This document shows positions 36,081-45,535 of a DNA stretch of 64,000 bases, piece by piece. Location of the stretch: positions 1,053,001-1,117,000 of the forward strand of contig NZ_CP040518.1 in the NCBI RefSeq assembly GCF_005848555.1. The letters run 5' to 3'. This stretch comes from Blautia sp. SC05B48 (GTDB taxonomy: Bacteria; Bacillota; Clostridia; Lachnospirales; Lachnospiraceae). Below the pieces are notes generated by a model. The model worked only from the letters and a program-made list of their open reading frames with translations. It ran no database searches and was not told where the DNA came from. The translations under genes and the position numbers were made by a program. How positions within the stretch are numbered: the first letter of the stretch is position 1; the number at the start of each line of letters is the position of its first letter.

Positions 36081-37454
36081 TTATCCTACAATCTTCCAGT
36101 TCTGTATTTTTTCATAACTGTTATTCTGATTGTTCCACGAACACCAAAGACGAAAATTCAAATATAATGAAATACATAGTGTTAATATTTCAGCAACGGG
36201 AACAGCCAACCATACACCTGTTATCTCAATGAACTGAGGCATTACCAACAAGCCTATCATTATAAAGCCGAATGTCCTTAAAAAAGAAATCAAAGCAGAT
36301 AGCTTACCGTTAGATAATGCAGTAAAAATTGCAGATGAAAATATATTGAAGCCCGAAAAAAGAAAACTAAATACAAATATCATAAATCCGTTTATTGCAA
36401 TTTTATATACCGCTTCATTTGTCCCAGTAAATAAACGTACCAAACTATTTCCATTTATAAAGGATAACGCAAAAATAAATAATGAACCTACAAAAATGAA
36501 AGAAATACAGATTTTATATATTTTCTTTAATCCGTAATAATTGTTTGCTCCAAAATTATAGCTAATAACTGGGGCAACACCCATTGAAAAACCAATAAAT
36601 AATGTTGTAAGCAAAAATTGTGTATATATAATTATGGTAATAGAAGCCACACCATTTACACCTAATAAATTCATCATTGTGCGATTGAAAAAGAATGTAG
36701 TAATTGCCGTTGAAAGCTGACTAACCATTTCTGATGAACCATTTATACAACTTTCTCCAAGTACTTTAATGTCTATAATAGGTTTTACAAAAGACAATGT
36801 TCCCGATTTTTTACAAAAGACAATTAGCCCCGTAATTGCTGGTATCAAATAACCAATTCCAGTTCCCAATCCTGCACCGGCAATCCCCATGCCAAATATA
36901 GCCATGAAAAGATAATCAAATACGATATTCATTACACCAGCACTTACAGAAAGAACAAGTCCTAAAGTTGGTTTTCCTGCTGTTACAAATAAATTTTGAA
37001 ATAGTACCTGCAACATACTTGCAGGTGTAAACAGTAAAATAATAGTTAAATAGTCTTTACAATATGGAAATAAAATCTTATCAGCTCCAAGAGCATATAT
37101 AATTTCGTCAATAAAGATAATTCCTAGAATGAAAATTACTACTCCCAAAATAAAACCAAATAAAATAAGTAGTGTAAAATCCTGTTTTGCTCGTTTGGGT
37201 TCTCCTGCCCCCATTTTTCTTGCAACTATGGCACTACCACCCGTAGCTATCATTGTTCCCAATCCTACTATTAAATTGATAACGGGACAAACAATATTGA
37301 TTGCTGATAAAGCATTTGTATTGACAAATCGTGATACAAATATGGTATCTACAATTGTGTAAAGCCCCATAAATAACATCATGGATATGGTCGGGAAAGC
37401 AAATTTTAATAAAGACCCAGTATTAAAATCTTTTGCAAGAGGATTACTATTCAT
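36081..37454 (-). CDS. MATE-family efflux pump
   Basis: The 457-residue protein has twelve membrane helices in two MatE repeats (first near 15-215, second near 235-440) and motifs such as PTISMMLFMGLYTIVDTIFVSRF and MGVAPVISYNFGA. Such pumps export drugs or dyes against sodium or protons. The start at 37454 follows GGGGGT and lies inside the last codons of the AraC-GNAT gene. Its last six residues, NWKIVG, equal those of the orf13 product downstream in the element. Base composition is A+T-rich. Confidence 0.9.
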   Translation of the reverse strand: MNSNPLAKDFNTGSLLKFAFPTISMMLFMGLYTIVDTIFVSRFVNTNALSAINIVCPVINLIVGLGTMIATGGSAIVARKMGAGEPKRAKQDFTLLILFGFILGVVIFILGIIFIDEIIYALGADKILFPYCKDYLTIILLFTPASMLQVLFQNLFVTAGKPTLGLVLSVSAGVMNIVFDYLFMAIFGMGIAGAGLGTGIGYLIPAITGLIVFCKKSGTLSFVKPIIDIKVLGESCINGSSEMVSQLSTAITTFFFNRTMMNLLGVNGVASITIIIYTQFLLTTLFIGFSMGVAPVISYNFGANNYYGLKKIYKICISFIFVGSLFIFALSFINGNSLVRLFTGTNEAVYKIAINGFMIFVFSFLFSGFNIFSSAIFTALSNGKLSALISFLRTFGFIMIGLLVMPQFIEITGVWLAVPVAEILTLCISLYLNFRLWCSWNNQNNSYEKIQNWKIVG

Positions 37455-38304
37455 TTGTACTACCCCCATTTTTTGAAAATAATACTAATTTTTGTGTAGG
37501 ATAACCAAATTCAACTAATAATTCTGCTTCTGCAAAGCCTAATTCTTTGTAAGCCTTACGATACCCTGTATCAGCTTTGTCGCCCTCACGGAATGTTGTT
37601 ACAGAAATGTTTTTATCTATTAAAAGTTCATTCATAACCTTATCTAAAAACATTTTTGTAATACCACATTTACGATATAAAGGGTGTACTCCAAAAAAAT
37701 CAATACTTCCCGTATGATAGTTAATAGACATCAAAGCAATGGCAATATCATTATCACTTAAAATCAACACTCTTTGCTCTAAAATACCTTTTTCTAATTC
37801 TATTAAGTACTCATTCTCATTCAAATTTGGAAAACCGTCTATTACTAAATAAGCTAGTTCTAGGCAGGCAGGTATATCTGTTGTTGTAGCAAATCTGATA
37901 TTTTCTTCCATTTCTTGTTGTGATAATTTTTGTTTAACTGTCTGTATCAAATCAAATCTAAGCTGTAACGGATAAAATTCTTCATTCATTCGATATTCGT
38001 TAGGCGTTTTCTTATACATCTGCTTAAAAATATTTGTAAATGCCTGCTGACTTTCATAACCAGCAATAAGCGAGATTTCAAGAATAGATTTATCAGAAAA
38101 CACTAAAAGTTTTGCAGACTCTGTTAATTGTCTGCGTTGTACATAGTCATGTATAGACAATCCAACAGTTTCGACAAACATTCTATGCAAATGATATTTT
38201 GAATATCCAACACCCATTGCAATAGAGGATAAGTTCAGCTTTTCTGTGAGATTGTTTTCTATGTAATTGATGACCATTATAATGTTTTCAACCTTATTGA
38301 CCAT
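37447..38304 (-). CDS. AraC-type regulator fused to a GNAT acetyltransferase
   Basis: The 285-residue protein has an AraC DNA-binding pair of helix-turn-helices at residues 8-105 (LNLSSIAMGVGYSKYHLHRMF, SILEISLIAGYESQQAFTNIFKQMYKKTPNEYR). A linker and a GNAT-like domain follow at about 133-275 (IDFFGVHPLYRKCGITKMFLDKVM, the acetyl-CoA loop). The GNAT part may sense or modify the drug that the adjacent MATE pump exports. It overlaps the MATE start by eight bases, so both come from one transcript. Confidence 0.88.
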   Translation of the reverse strand: MVNKVENIIMVINYIENNLTEKLNLSSIAMGVGYSKYHLHRMFVETVGLSIHDYVQRRQLTESAKLLVFSDKSILEISLIAGYESQQAFTNIFKQMYKKTPNEYRMNEEFYPLQLRFDLIQTVKQKLSQQEMEENIRFATTTDIPACLELAYLVIDGFPNLNENEYLIELEKGILEQRVLILSDNDIAIALMSINYHTGSIDFFGVHPLYRKCGITKMFLDKVMNELLIDKNISVTTFREGDKADTGYRKAYKELGFAEAELLVEFGYPTQKLVLFSKNGGSTNE

Positions 38305-38434
38305 TACAGCACCCTCCTTTCAGCTTAGATTATAATAAATAGTTTTCTTCAAGTTTTAATATATATTGCGGTTTTTGCATGAATTACTATTTTAGCGTAT
38401 TCAGAACTATTTGTGAACATAATTCGATGAAAAT

Positions 38435-38478
38435 GTAGTTTGCAAATCATATTTCTATGACATGCAAACTACTTTTTT
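38435..38478. terminator. Hairpin terminator after orf13
   Basis: GTAGTTTGCA (38435-38444) pairs with TGCAAACTAC (38463-38472). TTTTTT follows on the plus strand and ATTTTC on the minus strand. It lies four bases from the orf13 stop. Confidence 0.7.
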
Positions 38479-38481
38479 GAA

Positions 38482-39384
38482 TTATCCAACAATCTTCCAA
38501 TTACTATCTTTATGTAGCACAAGTTCATACTGCGATACCTGCGTAGCCTTTGTCTGATTATCAAGGAATTTTACGGCAACCTTGACTTTCACATTGTCCC
38601 CGTCCTTTGTAAAGATAGGGTTTACCAATTCAGAATAAAGGTAGTCCCTGCCGATAGGTTCAAGCACATTTCCAGTTACATAGTAAGCAAGCTCTTTTTC
38701 CGTAGCTGTCGGGTACAGCTTAAAGAATGTTTCCAAAAATGCGGTAGCGTCATTGACGGTATCAGCGTCTACACTTGCGTCTGCTTCTGGTGTCTTTGGC
38801 TCATAGTCTGATTTCTCGATTGCTGGTGCAAGGGTAGGATTATGAACGATTACCATATCCCCGTCAGCGTCCACATGGACTTTTACGGTATAGGTTGCCT
38901 TGACATTCCTTGTCTGTTCTCCCTCTTTTATCTGCTGATCTACTTCGTAGGTAGCAGAAAAAGTATCTGTTCCCGATTGCTCGATATTCCATACAAGCAC
39001 ATCTGTAACTGTGGAACTGGTCGGTATATCGGTTCTAATGGTATCTATATTCAAGTCCTGCAATTCTTTTGTCAGATAGCCGTTGATTGCCTGCGTCCTT
39101 GCTTCAATCGCTTCTTTGCTGTTACTCCATGTGTAGTAGGACTTTGCAAAATTCTTCACGAAATTTTCAATCCCGTTGGTGTCATGCAAGCGAAGCTCTA
39201 TGATTTCTTTTTCATGGGTCGTGTGCTGGTCGATAGCGGTAAAATTCTTATACACCCCAAAGCTCACGCTTGCGATAAGCACCACCCACAACGCAATCAC
39301 GGTTTTCTTATGTGTGCCTACCTTGACAGTACGCACCTTTTTTTCTTTGACATTTTCAGTCGATTTCTTATTCTTCTTAAACAT
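38482..39384 (-). CDS. Conjugal transfer protein Orf13 (TcpC family)
   Basis: The 300-residue protein has a basic N-terminus, one membrane anchor (about 28-46) and two NTF2-like domains outside (about 75-185 and 205-298). Members of this family are structural parts of the mating channel in Tn916 and clostridial plasmids. It ends NWKIVG. It lies 17 bases after orf14 in the transfer operon. Confidence 0.92.
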   Translation of the reverse strand: MFKKNKKSTENVKEKKVRTVKVGTHKKTVIALWVVLIASVSFGVYKNFTAIDQHTTHEKEIIELRLHDTNGIENFVKNFAKSYYTWSNSKEAIEARTQAINGYLTKELQDLNIDTIRTDIPTSSTVTDVLVWNIEQSGTDTFSATYEVDQQIKEGEQTRNVKATYTVKVHVDADGDMVIVHNPTLAPAIEKSDYEPKTPEADASVDADTVNDATAFLETFFKLYPTATEKELAYYVTGNVLEPIGRDYLYSELVNPIFTKDGDNVKVKVAVKFLDNQTKATQVSQYELVLHKDSNWKIVG

Positions 39385-39401
39385 ATTTTTTCAAGTCCTT
39401 T

Positions 39402-40409
39402 CTATTGTTTTACTCGTCCTGCACCGATTAAGTGCTGTTGCCAGTAACTACTACTTAGGTCTGCATATCCTATCGGGTCGCCTGCATGGTACATCTGATT
39501 ATTTCCTACATAAATGCCGACGTGGGTTACATGCGAACCAGCGTTATAGGTAGAATGGAAAAATACCAAGTCCCCAGCCTTTGCCTGCGAAAGCGGAAGA
39601 TGTTGGGTAGCGTCATACTGCATTTGTGCTGTTCTCGGTAAGGAGATACCAGCTTTTCCATAGCACCATTGCACAAGTCCGCTACAATCAAAGGAAGTGT
39701 TCGGGTTACTGCCACCATACACATACTTCCAGCCTTGATATTTCAACGCTTCATTCATAATCGCTTGTGCCGTCGCATTATCAAAATGTGCCACGGTCAG
39801 ATATTGATTGACTAATTCGACGTAGAACATATTTCCGTAACCATACCGCCAGCCCCCGTTCTTCGCAACGGCTATCGGGTTGGTGTAGGTTACTTTCTTT
39901 CCACCCGATTTTTCACGGGCGAAGCTCTCTGCAAGATTAAAGGTGTGTTTCTTTCCTTTTCCTGCCACATATCCCACATAGCCACCGCCATAGTTATAAG
40001 ACTGTATCGCTACATTCAAATCGTCGATACCTTGATTTTTGCAGGAAGAAAGCAGGGACGCAAAATACTTACACCCCTGCTTGATTGAGCTTTCCGTATC
40101 TAAGGAATTAGGCGGTAAACCAAGACTTTCCGAACTCTGCATAACATCTTCTGCCGTACCGCCACTTTCTACTTGAATGATAGCCAATAGCACATTGACA
40201 TACTCGGAAATACCGTATTCTCTGGCGTACTTTTCTACCATAGGCTGATGTTTCAAGACTTCTGCGGATAAGTTCATACCCGTAATGCCAGAAGAAAAAT
40301 TGCTGTTCTCATCGTCGCTGTCCGCACTAATCAAGACACCAAAGAAAAGCACCAGAGAAAAGAGGATAGGAAACAGAGTGCCAATGATAGCGATATGTTT
40401 CAGTTTCAT
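39402..40409 (-). CDS. Orf14: bifunctional wall hydrolase (lysozyme-like + NlpC/P60)
   Basis: This enzyme opens the peptidoglycan for the conjugation channel. The 335-residue protein has a signal/anchor (about 7-27), a lysozyme-like transglycosylase domain at about 50-195 (LLAIIQVESGG with catalytic Glu) and an NlpC/P60 endopeptidase at about 215-333. In the latter, FDCSGLVQWCYGKAG carries the Cys and SHVTHVGIYVGN the His. It overlaps the orf15 end by four bases. Confidence 0.95.
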   Translation of the reverse strand: MKLKHIAIIGTLFPILFSLVLFFGVLISADSDDENSNFSSGITGMNLSAEVLKHQPMVEKYAREYGISEYVNVLLAIIQVESGGTAEDVMQSSESLGLPPNSLDTESSIKQGCKYFASLLSSCKNQGIDDLNVAIQSYNYGGGYVGYVAGKGKKHTFNLAESFAREKSGGKKVTYTNPIAVAKNGGWRYGYGNMFYVELVNQYLTVAHFDNATAQAIMNEALKYQGWKYVYGGSNPNTSFDCSGLVQWCYGKAGISLPRTAQMQYDATQHLPLSQAKAGDLVFFHSTYNAGSHVTHVGIYVGNNQMYHAGDPIGYADLSSSYWQQHLIGAGRVKQ

Positions 40410-42595
40410 TTTTTCTTCTGTCCTTTCTTCATCACAAGGTTACGAGTTTTCTCTGTTGTCTGCTGGTTCTTTTGGACGCTCTGCGTCTGCTGAACCTTTG
40501 TCCTGTGGTCTTTTGTGTAATTCTGGCGTGTTTCCTGCGATACCACTTTTTCTACATTCTGCCTATGTACTGGCTGTGCAGGTTGGGTCGCTTTCTTATC
40601 AGAAGCACCAGAAGATAACGGACGCTCTTTGATAACATTTGCCTTGACTGGCTCACTTGCTTTTGAAGTGGTCGCTGTAGCAGGACGTTTGATTTCCTGC
40701 ATTTTTTCCGCACTCGTCTTTGAAGCTGTGGCTGGTCGCTCATGGGGACGGGTAGCTCCCGTTGTCGCTGATCCGTCAGCCTTTCGCTGTGCCTGCCTTG
40801 CTTCTTGTGCCTTTTGAAGCTCCATACGTTTGTCAGCGATATTCTGTCTATGCTGTTCCTGCTTTTCCAAACGTCCCGTCTGTCTGGACTGCTGTTCCTG
40901 CACCATGCCACGCTTAAAGTCGGACACGCTGGACTTTGCCTTTTCCTTTGCGGAATACACCGCATAAGCGGTCTGTGTTGGCATATCCTTGATATTTTCT
41001 TTGACAGCATTTGCCTTGTCTTTCACTTTATTTTTTGTATCTAAAACAGCACCCACCTTTGAGCCTGCACGTTGTCCCATGCTGGAAGATGTATTACCCC
41101 GACTGTCTTTTGTAGCTGTGTTCCTTGTCGGTTTTCTGTTTGAAATCGTGCTACCTGCCACCGCACCAGCGACACCGCCAGCAGTAACCGCACCAGCAAG
41201 CCGTCTTTCCATACGCCTAGCCCTATGTGCCAAGTATAGATATGGTCTGCGGAATATCCTGCGTCCCATGCTTTGACTGTCGTTAGCGTTCAAAGAGAAC
41301 ATACTCATTAAATCGCCCAGCTTCATATAAATACCAGCGAAACATACTATCTGCAAGAACGCTACCATAAAAAATGGATAGTCCGTGGAGATGTTATAAA
41401 ACATACTGGAAATGCTGAACGCCACCGTTACAATGAGCGTTATTCCTGCCCGTGTCATTATGGTATTAAATACCCTTACGATTGCCTGCTTTGCCATGCT
41501 TTCATAGCTCGGTATCATAGAGAGCAGGAAACTAATCGGCAGGAACATAGCGAAAATGATAAAAAGTATCTGGCTGAATAACATCATGCCCGTAAGCAAG
41601 AATACAAATATCGTGATACCTAAGTTGAAGAACAGTAGGAAGAACACCATACCCAAGCGGTTCACGACCTGCGGTATCGTCAGATTGTTGTTGTCGTTGT
41701 CCTCGATTTCTGTTTTCACGACTTCCTCTCTGGTCTTTCCGTCCTCGTCCTCTGGACTTGCCGATACAAGAGCTTCTACACGGTTTGTCCCGATTTCCTC
41801 TGCGTTGCTGTTACCGAATTGAAGTAAGAGCCACGGCTGTTCCACTTGAATAGAAAATAAGCTGTCCCGTATCAAGTCCACGCTATCCTTGCCCTCGCTG
41901 TCAGAGTTAGGGAGCATGATTTTTGTTCCCAAGTCAAGTGAAGCGGTACTGATGTCTGATGAAAATTCATTTATCTTCTTGATGTAATCGGGAGCATAGG
42001 CAATAAATGAAGCCGATAATACGAACACCACCACAAAGTTGATAACGGCGTGAAGTGCCTTGCTGGTTTCCCGTTTGATAAGTCCCGTATATGCAACATA
42101 AAGTCCCACCACTAAGATAATGAGAAGCAGGAAACCAACATAGAAGCCAGAGCTGGAAAAGCCATTCTCGGTAACACCTGCAAGGGTCTGTATGCTCTTT
42201 CCGATACTGTCTGCCATATCGTTAATAAAATCAAGTTTGTAGGCTTCCTGCACCACATAGCCCGTGGCATTGCTTAAATAAAGGCTTATCGTCCAGACAA
42301 AGTTGGTAATGCAGTAAAGCCCGTACTGTACTGATTTTCCAATCCCGTCCAGCCAGTTCCACGGAAGCCACGACCAGCTATTATCTACATAAAAATCAAG
42401 CTGGTAGTTGGAAAGCGGATATTTTGAGTAAAGATTTTCTGTGTTTATGGTATCGTCCACAAGCCCCGTCGCATGAGCCACCGTCCCCAGAAGTGAAAGC
42501 AGGATAAGGGAGAGTGCCACCACGAACAGAGCCATTTTGAGAAAGTGGAAAATCTTCTTTTTTGTGAACGCACCTTTTATCTTTTCTTTCATCAC
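40406..42595 (-). CDS. Orf15: multi-pass mating-channel protein (VirB6-like)
   Basis: The 729-residue protein has a signal segment, at least seven membrane helices in the first ~450 residues (near 15-37, 90-115, 150-170, 185-205, 315-350, 375-400 and 405-425) and a long, basic, Gln/Lys/Ala-rich soluble tail. It corresponds to Tn916 Orf15 and plays the role of VirB6 in a Gram-positive type IV secretion system. It overlaps both neighbours by four bases. Confidence 0.93.
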   Translation of the reverse strand: MMKEKIKGAFTKKKIFHFLKMALFVVALSLILLSLLGTVAHATGLVDDTINTENLYSKYPLSNYQLDFYVDNSWSWLPWNWLDGIGKSVQYGLYCITNFVWTISLYLSNATGYVVQEAYKLDFINDMADSIGKSIQTLAGVTENGFSSSGFYVGFLLLIILVVGLYVAYTGLIKRETSKALHAVINFVVVFVLSASFIAYAPDYIKKINEFSSDISTASLDLGTKIMLPNSDSEGKDSVDLIRDSLFSIQVEQPWLLLQFGNSNAEEIGTNRVEALVSASPEDEDGKTREEVVKTEIEDNDNNNLTIPQVVNRLGMVFFLLFFNLGITIFVFLLTGMMLFSQILFIIFAMFLPISFLLSMIPSYESMAKQAIVRVFNTIMTRAGITLIVTVAFSISSMFYNISTDYPFFMVAFLQIVCFAGIYMKLGDLMSMFSLNANDSQSMGRRIFRRPYLYLAHRARRMERRLAGAVTAGGVAGAVAGSTISNRKPTRNTATKDSRGNTSSSMGQRAGSKVGAVLDTKNKVKDKANAVKENIKDMPTQTAYAVYSAKEKAKSSVSDFKRGMVQEQQSRQTGRLEKQEQHRQNIADKRMELQKAQEARQAQRKADGSATTGATRPHERPATASKTSAEKMQEIKRPATATTSKASEPVKANVIKERPLSSGASDKKATQPAQPVHRQNVEKVVSQETRQNYTKDHRTKVQQTQSVQKNQQTTEKTRNLVMKKGQKKK

Positions 42596-45042
42596 TCCAC
42601 CTCATTTCTCTGTACGGGCGGTCTGGTATCAAAGGCGTGTAGCAGTTCTTCAAAGACTGGGTGTATCTGCACCACACCGACACGCCCGTATAAGTCCTGC
42701 AATAAGCATTGTCCGTTCTCCAAATCACGCAAGCGTTTCTGGTTGTTTTCGTCGTCCTTGTCGATACCGAAAAATTCTAAGGTCTGCTTTATCTCGTTGA
42801 TGTCCGTACTACGAAATGCAAACTTCAAGCCGATATTGTTTTTCAGACTTTCCTTTGACACGTCCCCAGAAGATTGTGTAACGAAATAAACGCCTGCCTG
42901 CATAGCTCGTCCAGCACGCACCAGCTTATTTGATAAGGTTTCGCCTTGTGCCACATTTAAGAACGCCCACGCTTCGTCCAAATCGACAATCTTAAAAATA
43001 CTTCTGTCGGAATGGATAAAATCTAATGCAAAGGTACTAATCACAATCAGCATAGACACCGACAATAATTCAATAGTCGTGTATTCCTCAAAGGTCGTGT
43101 CCTTATCTGGCAATACTAAGTCCGCTACTTGAATGATATTGAGCTGGTTATCCAGACTGATAGCATTTTCCACCGTACCGTCTGAAAACAGCAGGTGTGC
43201 AAAATCGTAGTCCGTGAAACTGTCGATATGGTCTGCGATATTTCTTGATATGGGTGTATCTTCACGGCGTAGCTCGTCTATCACATGGAGCAAGCCCCGA
43301 CTGTCGCTCTGGGTAACGGAACGCACCGCTTTTCGTAACACGGGGAATTTTTCGCCGTCCCTAGAGGAAATACCCGTTAAAAATGTTAAGATGTCGATTG
43401 CCAGACTTTCAGCGTCTTTTACATTCTTCATAATCACAAACGGGTCAAGAAGTCCTGCATTGTCCTTGTCGCTGGTAAGATTTACGATATTGATTTCATG
43501 GGCGATTTCTGGAAGTGTTTCTTTCCAGTTGCCTCTCTCGGCTTTGGGGTCTAAAATGACTGCTTGACCGCCAAACAGCACCGCATAATATACAAGTAGA
43601 TTGTTGCAGAACGACTTTCCACCGCCAAGCGAACCGACAAAAGCAGAAGCAAGGGCATTTGTAACTGTGCCTTTTACGCCTTGCGAAGCTAAAGACGGTT
43701 GCAGGTACACATTTCTTCCCGTATCAACGGAATATCCCATATAGATACCCGTAGTTTCCCCTAACTGCTGTGTCGCACCAAAGCCAAGCCCTGCCAAGAA
43801 GTCTGATTTTACATACTGCACATAGTCATTGATATATCGCTTGCTGGCTGGTAAAAATTCAGAATGAAGCCCCAGCATATCCCCAGCAGGACGCACCAGC
43901 TTTACATTGAGGTCGTCGTAAAAGTCCTTGACTTCATCACAACGGCGTTTCAGCTCGTCAAGATCGGGTGCAGACACCCGTATGACATAGCTTAACTTAT
44001 ACATACTTTCTTTGCTCTGGTCTAAGTCTGTTTCCAGCTCGTCCACGCTGTCTAAAGCGTCCACCACATTTGAACTGGTTTCACTTCCTGCTTGATAGGC
44101 GTGATTGTCAAGGTCTTTCAATTCCTTTTTCTTATTTCTTACTGTCGTTAATGCTTTTCGGTTCTCCACGATTTCTACATTCATGGAAGTATCAACGGGG
44201 AATGTGAATTGCTGTTGCTGGAAATAGAAGATTTCACTTGAGGGAAAATCAAGCTCGCCTACAATCGCATTGACGGTAAAATAGGACACATAGCTTTCCT
44301 TGTCCTCATGTTCCAATCGTAAATACCGCTGGCTTTCCTCAATCACACACCTTGTCGGACGGATAAGGTCATAGTGTTTTATCAGCGTTTCTTTATTCAA
44401 TTTCTTCTTTGGTAGCTGGTACTCATAATCTTCATAGGCGATACCGTCCCTGCCGTAAAGATGTTCCATGAGATAGCCAAAATCATGGATTTCCAAGCGA
44501 CGCACTTTGAAACGCCTTGAGATTTTATTTTCCAGTAACTTTTCCATTTTCATGTAACGGTTGATTTCATCATTCGGCATGGAAACAAAGTCATTCATCA
44601 GCGTGTGGTTCACTTCATGGAGAAATTCCGTAAATGTCAGCCACGCCGATTTTTTCATGTTCTTCAGATTGAGCTGTTCTTCCGTAACCATGAGCTTAAA
44701 GCCAAGAAAAAAGCGGTAGTCCACTTGATTGTCCCCAATCATAGATACTAACGCTTCGGTCTGCTCGTCTATCTTCTGGCAGGCAACTTCCTTTAATTTT
44801 CCCGTTACCAGCTTTTTTGACTGCTCCTGCTGACTTCGGATTGAGCTTTCTGTGGCAATCTGCAAGGCATGAATTTTTCCCTCACGGGACTGTGCGATAA
44901 GCTGGCGAAAGCTGTCATGCACGATAAATTTCTGCTCTGCGGATAGAAAAGAATAGTTGTACGGTATCAGCTCATAGTAAGCGAACACCTCATTGTCCTT
45001 GTTCCAGACAAGGTTGTTGTCAATATATTTTATCGGGAACAT
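42592..45042 (-). CDS. Orf16: VirB4-like conjugation ATPase
   Basis: The 816-residue protein powers channel assembly or DNA transfer. After an N-terminal TraC/VirB4-like region, the ATPase domain carries Walker A GSLGGGKSF near 480 and Walker B IVDLDEAWAFL near 690, with VTQSSGD as sensor region. It overlaps orf15 by four bases and orf17 by 23 bases. Confidence 0.96.
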   Translation of the reverse strand: MFPIKYIDNNLVWNKDNEVFAYYELIPYNYSFLSAEQKFIVHDSFRQLIAQSREGKIHALQIATESSIRSQQEQSKKLVTGKLKEVACQKIDEQTEALVSMIGDNQVDYRFFLGFKLMVTEEQLNLKNMKKSAWLTFTEFLHEVNHTLMNDFVSMPNDEINRYMKMEKLLENKISRRFKVRRLEIHDFGYLMEHLYGRDGIAYEDYEYQLPKKKLNKETLIKHYDLIRPTRCVIEESQRYLRLEHEDKESYVSYFTVNAIVGELDFPSSEIFYFQQQQFTFPVDTSMNVEIVENRKALTTVRNKKKELKDLDNHAYQAGSETSSNVVDALDSVDELETDLDQSKESMYKLSYVIRVSAPDLDELKRRCDEVKDFYDDLNVKLVRPAGDMLGLHSEFLPASKRYINDYVQYVKSDFLAGLGFGATQQLGETTGIYMGYSVDTGRNVYLQPSLASQGVKGTVTNALASAFVGSLGGGKSFCNNLLVYYAVLFGGQAVILDPKAERGNWKETLPEIAHEINIVNLTSDKDNAGLLDPFVIMKNVKDAESLAIDILTFLTGISSRDGEKFPVLRKAVRSVTQSDSRGLLHVIDELRREDTPISRNIADHIDSFTDYDFAHLLFSDGTVENAISLDNQLNIIQVADLVLPDKDTTFEEYTTIELLSVSMLIVISTFALDFIHSDRSIFKIVDLDEAWAFLNVAQGETLSNKLVRAGRAMQAGVYFVTQSSGDVSKESLKNNIGLKFAFRSTDINEIKQTLEFFGIDKDDENNQKRLRDLENGQCLLQDLYGRVGVVQIHPVFEELLHAFDTRPPVQRNEVE

Positions 45043-45418
45043 AGTTCACACTCCTTACTGCCGTGATTGTTTCATTGAGTATCTGCTTATGCAGTTTTAC
45101 GGCTTTTCCTGCATAAGTGATTTTCGGTCGCAGGGCATAGGTTATCTGTGATTTCAAAAAGCTGTACGGCTTCTTTCCGTCAAAGGTTTTCTGCGACATA
45201 AACCAAGTGAGAGCAACGGGAATACCAAAATATTTGAGAAATGCTCCCTCAATCATGGAAAGTGGGGGAATATCCCCAAACAGAATGATGATAAATTCTG
45301 TAATCACAAACCATGTAATCTGTGTAAAGGTAACGGGAAAGGGTAAGTTAAAGTCATTGATTGCATACAAGACTTTTTCCACGTTCCAGATACCCGTATA
45401 AGATTTAATCTTTTTCAA
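45020..45418 (-). CDS. Orf17: TcpE-family transfer membrane protein
   Basis: The 132-residue protein has two membrane helices near 35-52 and 60-80, preceded by NDFNLPFPVTFTQITWF and followed by PYSFLKSQITYALRPKIT, a signature of TcpE/Orf17. It belongs to the channel complex with the VirB4-like ATPase. The next gene overlaps its 3' end by 23 bases. Confidence 0.92.
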   Translation of the reverse strand: MKKIKSYTGIWNVEKVLYAINDFNLPFPVTFTQITWFVITEFIIILFGDIPPLSMIEGAFLKYFGIPVALTWFMSQKTFDGKKPYSFLKSQITYALRPKITYAGKAVKLHKQILNETITAVRSVNYVPDKIY

Positions 45419-45535
45419 GTTCTTTCAGCTCCTTTCGTAAGTTCTAAATGAGAAAAGGACAGCCATGTTTCAGACTGTCCCTTAAAGAGAAATACGCTGT
45501 CAGTAGCAACCATGCTTGTTGCTGATCTTCCAGCG

